Shown here piece by piece: positions 35,827-47,293 of a stretch of DNA of 64,000 nt. Under the pieces are notes generated by a model. The model made no database searches and was not told where the DNA came from. It was given only the letters and a program-made list of their open reading frames with translations. The stretch spans positions 2,453,306-2,517,305 of the forward strand of contig NZ_CP071867.1 in assembly GCF_028751545.1 (NCBI RefSeq), in the 5' to 3' direction. The first letter of the stretch is position 1. Every line of letters starts with the position of its first letter. This DNA comes from Gilliamella sp. B3022 (GTDB taxonomy: Bacteria; Pseudomonadota; Gammaproteobacteria; Enterobacterales; Orbaceae). A program made the position numbers and the translations under genes.

Positions 35827-38800
35827 ATGCCCGTTGACTTTCTGACCACTGAGCAGACTGAAAGCTATGGCAGATTCACCGGTGAACCGGATGAGCTTCA
35901 GCTGGCACGATATTTTCACCTTGATGAAGCAGACAAGGAATTTATCGGAAAAAGCAGAGGTGATCACAACCGTCTGGGCATTGCCCTGCAAATTGGATGT
36001 GTCCGTTTTCTGGGCACCTTCCTCACCGATATGAATCATATTCCTTCCGGCGTCCGGCATTTTACCGCCAGACAGCTCGGGATTCGTGATATCACCGTTC
36101 TTGCAGAATACGGTCAGAGGGAAAATACCCGCCGTGAGCATGCAGCGCTGATACGTCAGCACTATCAGTATCGTGAATTTGCCTGGCCCTGGACATTTCG
36201 CCTTACCCGTCTTTTATATACCCGGAGCTGGATAAGCAACGAACGTCCTGGCCTGCTTTTCGATCTGGCGACAGGGTGGCTTATGCAACATCGTATTATT
36301 CTCCCCGGAGCCACTACGCTGACCCGGTTGATTTCAGAGGTAAGGGAAAAGGCGACGTTGCGCCTGTGGAACAAACTGGCACTGATACCGTCAGCCGAAC
36401 AGCGTTCACAGCTGGAGATGCTGCTGGGGCCAACTGATTGCAGCCGCCTGTCTTTACTGGAATCACTGAAAAAGGGCCCTGTGACCATCAGTGGTCCGGC
36501 GTTTAATGAAGCAATTGAACGCTGGAAAACTCTGAACGATTTTGGCCTGCATGCTGAAAACCTGAGTACACTCCCGGCTGTGCGCCTGAAAAATCTCGCA
36601 CGTTATGCTGGTATGACTTCGGTGTTCAATATTGCCAGGATGTCACCGCAGAAAAGGATGGCGGTTCTGGTTGCCTTTGTCCTTGCATGGGAAACGCTGG
36701 CGCTGGATGATGCATTGGACGTTCTGGACGCCATGCTGGCCGTTATCATCCGTGACGCCAGAAAGATTGGGCAGAAAAAACGGCTCCGCTCGCTGAAGGA
36801 TCTGGATAAATCTGCATTGGCGCTCGCCAGCGCATGTTCGTACCTGCTGAAAGAAGAAACACCGGACGAATCGATTCGTGCTGAGGTGTTCAGCTACATC
36901 CCAAGGCAAAAGCTGGCTGAAATCATCACGCTTGTCCGTGAAATTGCCCGGCCCTCAGACGATAATTTTCATGAAGAAATGGTGGAGCAGTACGGGCGCG
37001 TTCGTCGTTTCCTGCCCCATCTGCTGAATACCGTTAAATTTTCATCCGCACCTGCCGGGGTTACCACTCTGAATGCCTGTGACTACCTCAGCCGGGAGTT
37101 CAGCTCACGGCGGCAGTTTTTTGACGACGCACCAACGGAAATTATCAGTCGGTCATGGAAACGGCTGGTGATTAACAAGGAAAAACATATCACCCGCAGG
37201 GGATACACGCTCTGCTTTCTCAGTAAACTGCAGGATAGTCTGAGGCGGAGGGATGTCTACGTTACCGGCAGTAACCGGTGGGGAGATCCTCGTGCAAGAT
37301 TACTACAGGGTGCTGACTGGCAGGCAAACCGGATTAAGGTTTATCGTTCTTTGGGGCACCCGACAGACCCGCAGGAAGCAATAAAATCTCTGGGTCATCA
37401 GCTTGATAGTCGTTACAGACAGGTTGCTGCACGTCTTTGCGAAAATGAGGCTGTCGAACTCGATGTTTCTGGCCCGAAGCCCCGGTTGACAATTTCTCCC
37501 CTCGCCAGTCTTGATGAGCCGGACAGTCTGAAACGACTGAGCAAAATGATCAGTGATCTACTCCCTCCGGTGGATTTAACGGAGTTGCTGCTCGAAATTA
37601 ACGCCCATACCGGATTTGCTGATGAGTTTTTCCATGCTAGTGAAGCCAGTGCCAGAGTTGATGATCTGCCCGTCAGCATCAGCGCCGTGCTGATGGCTGA
37701 AGCCTGCAATATCGGTCTGGAACCACTGATCAGATCAAATGTTCCTGCACTGACCCGACACCGGCTGAACTGGACAAAAGCGAACTATCTGCGGGCTGAA
37801 ACTATCACCAGCGCTAATGCCAGACTGGTTGATTTTCAGGCAACGCTGCCACTGGCACAGATATGGGGTGGAGGAGAAGTGGCATCTGCAGATGGAATGC
37901 GCTTTGTTACGCCAGTCAGAACAATCAATGCCGGACCGAACCGCAAATACTTTGGTAATAACAGAGGGATCACCTGGTACAACTTTGTGTCCGATCAGTA
38001 TTCCGGCTTTCATGGCATCGTTATACCGGGGACGCTGAGGGACTCTATCTTTGTGCTGGAAGGTCTTCTGGAACAGGAGACCGGGCTGAATCCAACCGAA
38101 ATTATGACCGATACAGCAGGTGCCAGCGAACTTGTCTTTGGCCTTTTCTGGCTGCTGGGATACCAGTTTTCTCCACGCCTGGCTGATGCCGGTGCTTCGG
38201 TTTTCTGGCGAATGGACCATGATGCCGACTATGGCGTGCTGAATGATATTGCCAGAGGGCAATCAGATCCCCGAAAAATAGTCCTTCAGTGGGACGAAAT
38301 GATCCGGACCGCTGGCTCCCTGAAGCTGGGCAAAGTACAGGCTTCAGTGCTGGTCCGTTCATTGCTGAAAAGTGAACGTCCTTCCGGACTGACTCAGGCA
38401 ATCATTGAAGTGGGGCGCATCAACAAAACGCTGTATCTGCTTAATTATATTGATGATGAAGATTACCGCCGGCGCATTCTGACCCAGCTTAATCGGGGAG
38501 AAAGTCGCCATGCCGTTGCCAGAGCCATCTGTCACGGTCAAAAAGGTGAGATAAGAAAACGATATACCGACGGTCAGGAAGATCAACTGGGCGCACTGGG
38601 GCTGGTCACTAACGCCGTCGTGTTATGGAACACTATTTATATGCAGGCAGCCCTGGATCATCTCCGGGCGCAGGGTGAAACACTGAATGATGAAGATATC
38701 GCACGCCTCTCCCCGCTTTGCCACGGACATATCAATATGCTCGGCCATTATTCCTTCACGCTGGCAGAACTGGTGACCAAAGGACATCTGAGACCATTAA

Positions 38801-38832
38801 AAGAGGCGTCAGAGGCAGAAAACGTTGCTTAA
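35827..38832 (+). CDS. tnpA: Tn3-family transposase
   Basis: 1001 residues from MPVDFLTTEQTESYGRF; an upstream in-frame ATG at 35668 reads through res and is rejected. The DDE catalytic core lies in the C-terminal third (ADGMRF near 750, MTDTAG near 810, and the Glu region near 880). It carries out replicative transposition by binding the 38-bp ends. The gene ends inside the internal inverted repeat. Its last 1433 bp are duplicated at 45826-47258. Confidence 0.97.
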   Translation: MPVDFLTTEQTESYGRFTGEPDELQLARYFHLDEADKEFIGKSRGDHNRLGIALQIGCVRFLGTFLTDMNHIPSGVRHFTARQLGIRDITVLAEYGQRENTRREHAALIRQHYQYREFAWPWTFRLTRLLYTRSWISNERPGLLFDLATGWLMQHRIILPGATTLTRLISEVREKATLRLWNKLALIPSAEQRSQLEMLLGPTDCSRLSLLESLKKGPVTISGPAFNEAIERWKTLNDFGLHAENLSTLPAVRLKNLARYAGMTSVFNIARMSPQKRMAVLVAFVLAWETLALDDALDVLDAMLAVIIRDARKIGQKKRLRSLKDLDKSALALASACSYLLKEETPDESIRAEVFSYIPRQKLAEIITLVREIARPSDDNFHEEMVEQYGRVRRFLPHLLNTVKFSSAPAGVTTLNACDYLSREFSSRRQFFDDAPTEIISRSWKRLVINKEKHITRRGYTLCFLSKLQDSLRRRDVYVTGSNRWGDPRARLLQGADWQANRIKVYRSLGHPTDPQEAIKSLGHQLDSRYRQVAARLCENEAVELDVSGPKPRLTISPLASLDEPDSLKRLSKMISDLLPPVDLTELLLEINAHTGFADEFFHASEASARVDDLPVSISAVLMAEACNIGLEPLIRSNVPALTRHRLNWTKANYLRAETITSANARLVDFQATLPLAQIWGGGEVASADGMRFVTPVRTINAGPNRKYFGNNRGITWYNFVSDQYSGFHGIVIPGTLRDSIFVLEGLLEQETGLNPTEIMTDTAGASELVFGLFWLLGYQFSPRLADAGASVFWRMDHDADYGVLNDIARGQSDPRKIVLQWDEMIRTAGSLKLGKVQASVLVRSLLKSERPSGLTQAIIEVGRINKTLYLLNYIDDEDYRRRILTQLNRGESRHAVARAICHGQKGEIRKRYTDGQEDQLGALGLVTNAVVLWNTIYMQAALDHLRAQGETLNDEDIARLSPLCHGHINMLGHYSFTLAELVTKGHLRPLKEASEAENVA

Positions 38833-38865
38833 CGTGAGTTTTCGTTCCACTGAGCGTCAGACCCC
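37400..38865 (+). repeat. 1466-bp direct repeat, first copy (tnpA 3' end plus inverted repeat)
   Basis: Matches 45826-47291, with an identical encoded protein. The distance between copies is 8426 bp. The element's internal 38-bp inverted repeat is 38828-38865. Confidence 0.95.
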
Positions 38866-39244
38866 GTTAATATCTATTCGAAGCGAATGCAGATTGAAGA
38901 AACCTTCCGAGACTTGAAAAGTCCTGCCTACGGACTAGGCCTACGCCATAGCCGAACGAGCAGCTCAGAGCGTTTTGATATCATGCTGCTAATCGCCCTG
39001 ATGCTTCAACTAACATGTTGGCTTGCGGGCGTTCATGCTCAGAAACAAGGTTGGGACAAGCACTTCCAGGCTAACACAGTCAGAAATCGAAACGTACTCT
39101 CAACAGTTCGCTTAGGCATGGAAGTTTTGCGGCATTCTGGCTACACAATAACAAGGGAAGACTCACTCGTGGCTGCAACCCTGCTTACTCAAAATCTATT
39201 CACACATGGTTACGTTTTGGGGAAATTATGAGGGGATCTCTCAG
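38866..39244 (+). pseudogene. IS10 remnant: C-terminal part of the transposase and one IS10 end
   Basis: The frame continues from VNIYSKRMQIEETFRDLK to the C-terminus THGYVLGKL of the IS10 transposase, then reaches the terminal repeat ending CTCTCAG at 39244. The first ~70% of the gene is missing because the Tn3 inverted repeat abuts directly at 38865. This is one flank of the original Tn10. It cannot make active transposase. Confidence 0.93.
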
Positions 39245-39366
39245 TGCTCAGCATGTTTGAGTGCTTTACTCGCCGCGGGTTGAGAAATATGTAAAACTTC
39301 AGCCGCACGCGTTAAGGAACCACAAGTCATTACAGCATAAAAGATATCGAGATGTCTTAATTTCAT
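39241..39366 (-). pseudogene. LysR-type regulator, N-terminal fragment cut by the IS10 end
   Basis: The minus strand reads MKLRHLDIFYAVMTCGSLTR followed by AAEVLHISQPAASKALK, the helix-turn-helix of a LysR regulator. The frame runs into the IS10 end and stops after 41 codons. It is a relic of the DNA that once flanked the Tn10 insertion or of the Tn10 core. Confidence 0.8.
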
Positions 39367-39596
39367 TCCATGTAGCCTACTGATTATTTATTTCTACGGA
39401 CTATTCTAACGAATAAAGTATAAATAATCAGATATACTCGTCATAATTCAAATTTTGGTTTAGTTGTCACGAGAATTAATTCGTAAACGTGCAAGCTAAA
39501 TAGATTGACTAGGGGAATATACGGGGTAAGAAAGCGGCTCGGCATACTGCCCTATAATAAATTGTTAGGAGAAGTACGCCGAGTAGTGTGTAGCTA

Positions 39597-40802
39597 TTAG
39601 GTAAAGTATGTACCAATTTCAATAAATATTTTAATTAAGATACTGTTTGAAATATCAACAATAAAGGCACCGACCATAGGAACGACAAGGAAAGCTTTAT
39701 GTGATGGTCCAAATGCTTTTGTGACTGTTTGCATATTCGCAATTGCTGTTGGTGTTGCTCCCATACCAAAGCCACAGTGACCCGCGCTGATCACGACAGC
39801 ATCATAATCTTTGCCCATCATTTTGAAGGTGACAAAGCAGGCAAATAGCACCATGACAACAGTTTGTACAGCAATGATAATTAATACTGGCCCTGCCATG
39901 CTTGCCAATTGACCAAATTTTAATGACATTAACGCCATTGCCAAGAAAAGCGATAAAGCAACGCTACCTAATACATCGACGGTCGGCTCAAACACTTCGT
40001 GTTTAAATACATGAGTCAGTGTATTACGGATAATAATACCGACAAATAAACACCAGACAAAAGTAGGCAGTTGCAGAAAAGTATCTTTAAACAATGCACT
40101 GATATAGCCACCAACAACAATACAGATAATCAGCATTGAAATGGTTTCAATAACGTTATTTGCATTGATTTTTCTTTTGACGCTTGGTTGCTCAAAAGCT
40201 TCAACGATAGTGTCGCGCTCTTGCTCGGTTGTTTTAGGAATAGAGACCTTTTTCAAAAGATGACGGGCAACAGGGCCGCCAACTAAACCACCCAACACTA
40301 ATCCAAGTGTTGCACAAGCCATCGCTAATTCAACGGCGCCTGTTACACCATATTTATCAGCGAGAATAGGGCCCCATGCTCCGGCATTACCATGACCACC
40401 TGTTAGAGTAATTGAACCTGCAATTAAGCCAATAAATGGACTTTCATTCATCATGACAGCCATACTCATGCCGACAGTATTTTGAATGGCGATTAGGATC
40501 GTTACTGCAATAGTTAATAGAACTAACGGCTTTCCTCCTTTAATCAGTCGAGAAAAGTCAGAACTTAGCCCGATAGAGGAAAAGAATGTGAGCATTAATA
40601 AACTTTGCAATGAAGCATCAAAAGTAAACGAATAACCTGATGTTTTATCAATAATTAACAGAACAATTGCAACAATAAAGCCACCAACGACGGCTTCTGG
40701 TATGTGGTTTTTTTGTAGGAACGGGGTAAATTTTACGACAAACATTCCTATGAGTAGCGCGATACATGCGACTAATAATGTATAACTGGCATCTAGGATC
40801 AT
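39597..40802 (-). CDS. gltS: Sodium/glutamate symporter GltS of Tn10
   Basis: 401 residues with about ten to twelve hydrophobic segments and the two inverted GltS pore signatures (GSITLTGGHGNAGAWGP near residue 130 and SAGHCGFGMGATPTAIAN near 340). It imports glutamate with sodium in the inner membrane. It is a passenger of the Tn10 core with no known part in tetracycline resistance. It is divergent from the small genes at 41246 onward. Confidence 0.93.
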   Translation of the reverse strand: MILDASYTLLVACIALLIGMFVVKFTPFLQKNHIPEAVVGGFIVAIVLLIIDKTSGYSFTFDASLQSLLMLTFFSSIGLSSDFSRLIKGGKPLVLLTIAVTILIAIQNTVGMSMAVMMNESPFIGLIAGSITLTGGHGNAGAWGPILADKYGVTGAVELAMACATLGLVLGGLVGGPVARHLLKKVSIPKTTEQERDTIVEAFEQPSVKRKINANNVIETISMLIICIVVGGYISALFKDTFLQLPTFVWCLFVGIIIRNTLTHVFKHEVFEPTVDVLGSVALSLFLAMALMSLKFGQLASMAGPVLIIIAVQTVVMVLFACFVTFKMMGKDYDAVVISAGHCGFGMGATPTAIANMQTVTKAFGPSHKAFLVVPMVGAFIVDISNSILIKIFIEIGTYFT

Positions 40803-41245
40803 TTTTTTACCTCTATTAGTTTACCAGAATTTTCACTATAACAATTTAACAATAGTGAAAAATGAAGTTACTTTGGTTAACTAATCTTTAACAATGAGTT
40901 TTATTAGGGTATCCATAACTTTTAGTTAATAGGGTCATAATTTTAGTGTGATCTTAATCATGAAATATTAAAAAGATTAAAATAACAACAATGGTATTTA
41001 ATGATGGGTAAACCTAAATACCATGCGGGATCCGCACTATTTTCGGTGATAGCAAAAAATAAAAAAGTATAAATAATAAACAAAATTATAAGAGAAGGAG
41101 AACATGATAAGCGCAGGCCGAGCAATTTAAAGAAGTGTGATATACAACATAAAACAGCAGCATGACCTTTCTATATTTCGTTGCTTATCGAAGTGTTAAT
41201 TTTCGGGTGGATTACTCTGTTTGTTGATTAATAACGGAGAAAAAT
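40803..41245. other. Divergent intergenic region of the Tn10 core
   Basis: 443 bp between gltS and the ABM-like gene, AT-rich. An inverted pair GGTATTTA...TAAATACC lies at about 40992-41021. An AAGGAG followed by a nine-codon frame (41104-41130, MISAGRAI) could be a leader peptide. No larger gene was seen. Confidence 0.45.
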
Positions 41246-41945
<700 letters not shown>

Positions 41946-41952
41946 ACTTGCG

Positions 41953-43249
<1,297 letters not shown>

Positions 43250-43264
43250 CTAATTTTTGTTGAC

Positions 43265-43313
43265 ACTCTATCATTGATAGAGTTATTTTACCACTCCATA
43301 TCAGTGATAGAGA
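43265..43313. promoter_or_regulatory. tet operators O1 and O2 in the tetR-tetA promoter region
   Basis: O1 is ACTCTATCATTGATAGAGT (43265-43283), perfectly symmetric. O2 is TCCATATCAGTGATAGAGA (43295-43313), where the classic Tn10 sequence has C instead of A at 43298. The change lies in the outer part of one half-site. Confidence 0.92.
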
Positions 43314-43321
43314 AAAGTGAA

Positions 43322-44527
43322 ATGAATAGTTCGACAAAGATCGCATTGGTAATTACGTTACTCGATGCCATGGGGATTGGCCTTATCATGCCAGTCTTGC
43401 CAACGTTATTACGTGAATTTATTGCTTCGGAAGATATCGCTAACCACTTTGGCGTATTGCTTGCACTTTATGCGTTAATGCAGGTTATCTTTGCTCCTTG
43501 GCTTGGAAAAATGTCTGACCGATTTGGTCGGCGCCCAGTGCTGTTGTTGTCATTAATAGGCGCATCGCTGGATTACTTATTGCTGGCTTTTTCAAGTGCG
43601 CTTTGGATGCTGTATTTAGGCCGTTTGCTTTCAGGGATCACAGGAGCTACTGGGGCTGTCGCGGCATCGGTCATTGCCGATACCACCTCAGCTTCTCAAC
43701 GCGTGAAGTGGTTCGGTTGGTTAGGGGCAAGTTTTGGGCTTGGTTTAATAGCGGGGCCTATTATTGGTGGTTTTGCAGGAGAGATTTCACCGCATAGTCC
43801 CTTTTTTATCGCTGCGTTGCTAAATATTGTCACTTTCCTTGTGGTTATGTTTTGGTTCCGTGAAACCAAAAATACACGTGATAATACAGATACCGAAGTA
43901 GGGGTTGAGACGCAATCGAATTCGGTATACATCACTTTATTTAAAACGATGCCCATTTTGTTGATTATTTATTTTTCAGCGCAATTGATAGGCCAAATTC
44001 CCGCAACGGTGTGGGTGCTATTTACCGAAAATCGTTTTGGATGGAATAGCATGATGGTTGGCTTTTCATTAGCGGGTCTTGGTCTTTTACACTCAGTATT
44101 CCAAGCCTTTGTGGCAGGAAGAATAGCCACTAAATGGGGCGAAAAAACGGCAGTACTGCTCGGATTTATTGCAGATAGTAGTGCATTTGCCTTTTTAGCG
44201 TTTATATCTGAAGGTTGGTTAGTTTTCCCTGTTTTAATTTTATTGGCTGGTGGTGGGATCGCTTTACCTGCATTACAGGGAGTGATGTCTATCCAAACAA
44301 AGAGTCATCAGCAAGGTGCTTTACAGGGATTATTGGTGAGCCTTACCAATGCAACCGGTGTTATTGGCCCATTACTGTTTGCTGTTATTTATAATCATTC
44401 ACTACCAATTTGGGATGGCTGGATTTGGATTATTGGTTTAGCGTTTTACTGTATTATTATCCTGCTATCGATGACCTTCATGTTAACCCCTCAAGCTCAG
44501 GGGAGTAAACAGGAGACAAGTGCTTAG
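43322..44527 (+). CDS. tetA(B): Tetracycline efflux pump, class B
   Basis: 401 residues from MNSSTKIALVITLLDAMGIG with twelve membrane segments of the major facilitator superfamily. Motif A (GKMSDRFGRRPVLLLS) and the acidic residues of the transport path are present. It exchanges a tetracycline-metal complex for a proton. It is expressed when TetR leaves O1/O2 and ends before a strong terminator. Confidence 0.98.
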   Translation: MNSSTKIALVITLLDAMGIGLIMPVLPTLLREFIASEDIANHFGVLLALYALMQVIFAPWLGKMSDRFGRRPVLLLSLIGASLDYLLLAFSSALWMLYLGRLLSGITGATGAVAASVIADTTSASQRVKWFGWLGASFGLGLIAGPIIGGFAGEISPHSPFFIAALLNIVTFLVVMFWFRETKNTRDNTDTEVGVETQSNSVYITLFKTMPILLIIYFSAQLIGQIPATVWVLFTENRFGWNSMMVGFSLAGLGLLHSVFQAFVAGRIATKWGEKTAVLLGFIADSSAFAFLAFISEGWLVFPVLILLAGGGIALPALQGVMSIQTKSHQQGALQGLLVSLTNATGVIGPLLFAVIYNHSLPIWDGWIWIIGLAFYCIIILLSMTFMLTPQAQGSKQETSA

Positions 44528-44569
44528 TTATTTCGTCACCAAATGATGTTATTCCGCGAAATATAATGA

Positions 44570-44598
44570 CCCTCTTGATAACCCAAGAGGGCATTTTT
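44570..44598 (+). terminator. Terminator after tetA(B)
   Basis: CCCTCTTG and CAAGAGGG flank a short loop and are followed by a T run. It lies between the converging tetA and tetC genes. Confidence 0.88.
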
Positions 44599-44639
44599 TA
44601 CGATAAAGAAGATTTAGCTTCAAATAAAACCTATCTATT

Positions 44640-45233
44640 TTATTTATCTTTCAAGCTCAATAAAAAGCCGCGGTAAATAGCAATAAATTGGCCTTTTTTA
44701 TCGGCAAGCTCTTTTAGGTTTTTCGCATGTATTGCGATATGCATAAACCAGCCATTGAGTAAGTTTTTAAGCACATCATCATCATAAGCTTTAAGTTGGT
44801 TCTCTTGGATCAATTTGCTGACAATGGCGTTTACCTTACCAGTAATGTATTCAAGGCTAATTTTTTCAAGTTCATTCCAACCAATGATAGGCATCACTTC
44901 TTGGATAGGGATAAGGTTTTTATTATTATCAATAATATAATCAAGATAATGTTCAAATATACTTTCTAAGGCAGACCAACCATTTGTTAAATCAGTTTTT
45001 GTTGTGATGTAGGCATCAATCATAATTAATTGCTGCTTATAACAGGCACTGAGTAATTGTTTTTTATTTTTAAAGTGATGATAAAAGGCACCTTTGGTCA
45101 CCAACGCTTTTCCCGAGATCTCATCTATTGAAACAGCTTGATAGCCTTTTTCAACAAACAATATTCGTGCTGAGTTAACCAGTGATTGATAGGTACTCTT
45201 AAAATTTTCTTGTTGATGATTTTTATTTTCCAT
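44640..45233 (-). CDS. tetC: TetC, TetR-family repressor of Tn10
   Basis: 197 residues from MENKNHQQENFKSTYQSLVN. The N-terminal helix-turn-helix (VSIDEISGKALVTKGAFYHHF) is of TetR type. The classic start is used; the frame is open for a further 25 codons, but those overlap the operator. It represses tetD and itself and has no direct role in resistance. Confidence 0.95.
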   Translation of the reverse strand: MENKNHQQENFKSTYQSLVNSARILFVEKGYQAVSIDEISGKALVTKGAFYHHFKNKKQLLSACYKQQLIMIDAYITTKTDLTNGWSALESIFEHYLDYIIDNNKNLIPIQEVMPIIGWNELEKISLEYITGKVNAIVSKLIQENQLKAYDDDVLKNLLNGWFMHIAIHAKNLKELADKKGQFIAIYRGFLLSLKDK

Positions 45234-45248
45234 GATAGATTTAAAATA

Positions 45249-45265
45249 ACATACCGTCAGTATGT
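45249..45265. promoter_or_regulatory. tetC-tetD operator
   Basis: ACATACCGTCAGTATGT is an interrupted palindrome in the divergent tetC-tetD promoter region. TetR-family repressors bind sites of this type; the call is by position and symmetry. Confidence 0.65.
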
Positions 45266-45320
45266 TTATGGTATCATGATGATGTGGTCGTGACAATCTT
45301 AAGAACATTTAGGTTATTTT

Positions 45321-45737
45321 ATGTATATTGAACAGCATTCTCGCTATCAAAATAAAGCTAATAACATCCAATTAAGATATGATGATAAGCAGTTTCATAC
45401 AACGGTTATCAAAGATGTTCTATTATGGATTGAACATAATTTAGATCAGTCTTTACTGCTTGATGATGTGGCGAATAAAGCGGGTTATACCAAGTGGTAT
45501 TTTCAGCGGCTGTTCAAAAAAGTAACAGGGGTCACACTGGCTAGCTATATTCGTGCTCGTCGTTTGACGAAAGCGGCTGTTGAGTTGAGGTTGACGAAAA
45601 AAACTATCCTTGAGATCGCATTAAAATATCAATTTGATTCCCAACAATCTTTTACACGTCGATTTAAGTACATTTTTAAGGTTACACCAAGTTATTATCG
45701 GCGTAATAAATTATGGGAATTGGAGGCAATGCACTGA
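45321..45737 (+). CDS. tetD: TetD, AraC/SoxS-type activator of Tn10
   Basis: 138 residues consisting almost entirely of the double helix-turn-helix of the AraC family (LLLDDVANKAGYTKWYFQRL and QFDSQQSFTRRFKYIF). It resembles MarA/SoxS/Rob. The stop codon lies inside the start of the IS10 end. It is divergent from tetC, which controls it. Confidence 0.95.
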   Translation: MYIEQHSRYQNKANNIQLRYDDKQFHTTVIKDVLLWIEHNLDQSLLLDDVANKAGYTKWYFQRLFKKVTGVTLASYIRARRLTKAAVELRLTKKTILEIALKYQFDSQQSFTRRFKYIFKVTPSYYRRNKLWELEAMH

Positions 45738-45825
45738 GAGATCCCCTCATAATTTCCCCAAAGCGTAACCATGTGTGAATAAATTTTGAGCTAGTAGGGT
45801 TGCAGCCACGAGTAAGTCTTCCCTT
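45734..45825 (-). mobile_element. IS10 end, 92-bp remnant
   Basis: It starts with the IS10 terminal sequence CTGAGAGATCCCCTCATAAT and continues into the 3' end of the transposase gene on the minus strand. At 45825/45826 it switches without visible homology to Tn3-like tnpA. This is the second flank of the Tn10 core. Confidence 0.92.
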
Positions 45826-47258
45826 AGCTTGATAGTCGTTACAGACAGGTTGCTGCACGTCTTTGCGAAAATGAGGCTGTCGAACTCGATGTTTCTGGCC
45901 CGAAGCCCCGGTTGACAATTTCTCCCCTCGCCAGTCTTGATGAGCCGGACAGTCTGAAACGACTGAGCAAAATGATCAGTGATCTACTCCCTCCGGTGGA
46001 TTTAACGGAGTTGCTGCTCGAAATTAACGCCCATACCGGATTTGCTGATGAGTTTTTCCATGCTAGTGAAGCCAGTGCCAGAGTTGATGATCTGCCCGTC
46101 AGCATCAGCGCCGTGCTGATGGCTGAAGCCTGCAATATCGGTCTGGAACCACTGATCAGATCAAATGTTCCTGCACTGACCCGACACCGGCTGAACTGGA
46201 CAAAAGCGAACTATCTGCGGGCTGAAACTATCACCAGCGCTAATGCCAGACTGGTTGATTTTCAGGCAACGCTGCCACTGGCACAGATATGGGGTGGAGG
46301 AGAAGTGGCATCTGCAGATGGAATGCGCTTTGTTACGCCAGTCAGAACAATCAATGCCGGACCGAACCGCAAATACTTTGGTAATAACAGAGGGATCACC
46401 TGGTACAACTTTGTGTCCGATCAGTATTCCGGCTTTCATGGCATCGTTATACCGGGGACGCTGAGGGACTCTATCTTTGTGCTGGAAGGTCTTCTGGAAC
46501 AGGAGACCGGGCTGAATCCAACCGAAATTATGACCGATACAGCAGGTGCCAGCGAACTTGTCTTTGGCCTTTTCTGGCTGCTGGGATACCAGTTTTCTCC
46601 ACGCCTGGCTGATGCCGGTGCTTCGGTTTTCTGGCGAATGGACCATGATGCCGACTATGGCGTGCTGAATGATATTGCCAGAGGGCAATCAGATCCCCGA
46701 AAAATAGTCCTTCAGTGGGACGAAATGATCCGGACCGCTGGCTCCCTGAAGCTGGGCAAAGTACAGGCTTCAGTGCTGGTCCGTTCATTGCTGAAAAGTG
46801 AACGTCCTTCCGGACTGACTCAGGCAATCATTGAAGTGGGGCGCATCAACAAAACGCTGTATCTGCTTAATTATATTGATGATGAAGATTACCGCCGGCG
46901 CATTCTGACCCAGCTTAATCGGGGAGAAAGTCGCCATGCCGTTGCCAGAGCCATCTGTCACGGTCAAAAAGGTGAGATAAGAAAACGATATACCGACGGT
47001 CAGGAAGATCAACTGGGCGCACTGGGGCTGGTCACTAACGCCGTCGTGTTATGGAACACTATTTATATGCAGGCAGCCCTGGATCATCTCCGGGCGCAGG
47101 GTGAAACACTGAATGATGAAGATATCGCACGCCTCTCCCCGCTTTGCCACGGACATATCAATATGCTCGGCCATTATTCCTTCACGCTGGCAGAACTGGT
47201 GACCAAAGGACATCTGAGACCATTAAAAGAGGCGTCAGAGGCAGAAAACGTTGCTTAA
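45826..47258 (+). pseudogene. Truncated second copy of Tn3-family tnpA (C-terminal part)
   Basis: The frame encodes the last ~470 residues of TnpA, identical to the complete copy over its whole length. The DDE core is included but the DNA-binding N-terminus is missing, and there is no own promoter. An ATG at 45912 opens a 448-codon frame, which is not expected to be functional. It is one arm of the 1466-bp direct repeat. Confidence 0.95.
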
Positions 47259-47291
47259 CGTGAGTTTTCGTTCCACTGAGCGTCAGACCCC
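47254..47291 (-). repeat. Outer right 38-bp Tn3 inverted repeat with 5-bp target duplication
   Basis: Reverse complement of the left outer repeat, ending GTCAGACCCC. It is followed by GCTTA (47292-47296), the same five bases that precede the left end. A third, internal repeat lies at 38828-38865. Confidence 0.97.
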
Positions 47292-47293
47292 GC

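Noticed and set aside
36165-38586. Several minus-strand frames of 75-175 codons inside tnpA (also repeated at 46161-47012)
   Set aside because: They are antisense shadows of the transposase gene, with no ribosome binding sites or recognisable motifs.
38866-39244. Intact IS10 able to move the tet region
   Set aside because: Only the last third of the transposase and one terminal end remain; the opposite IS10 flank is 92 bp.
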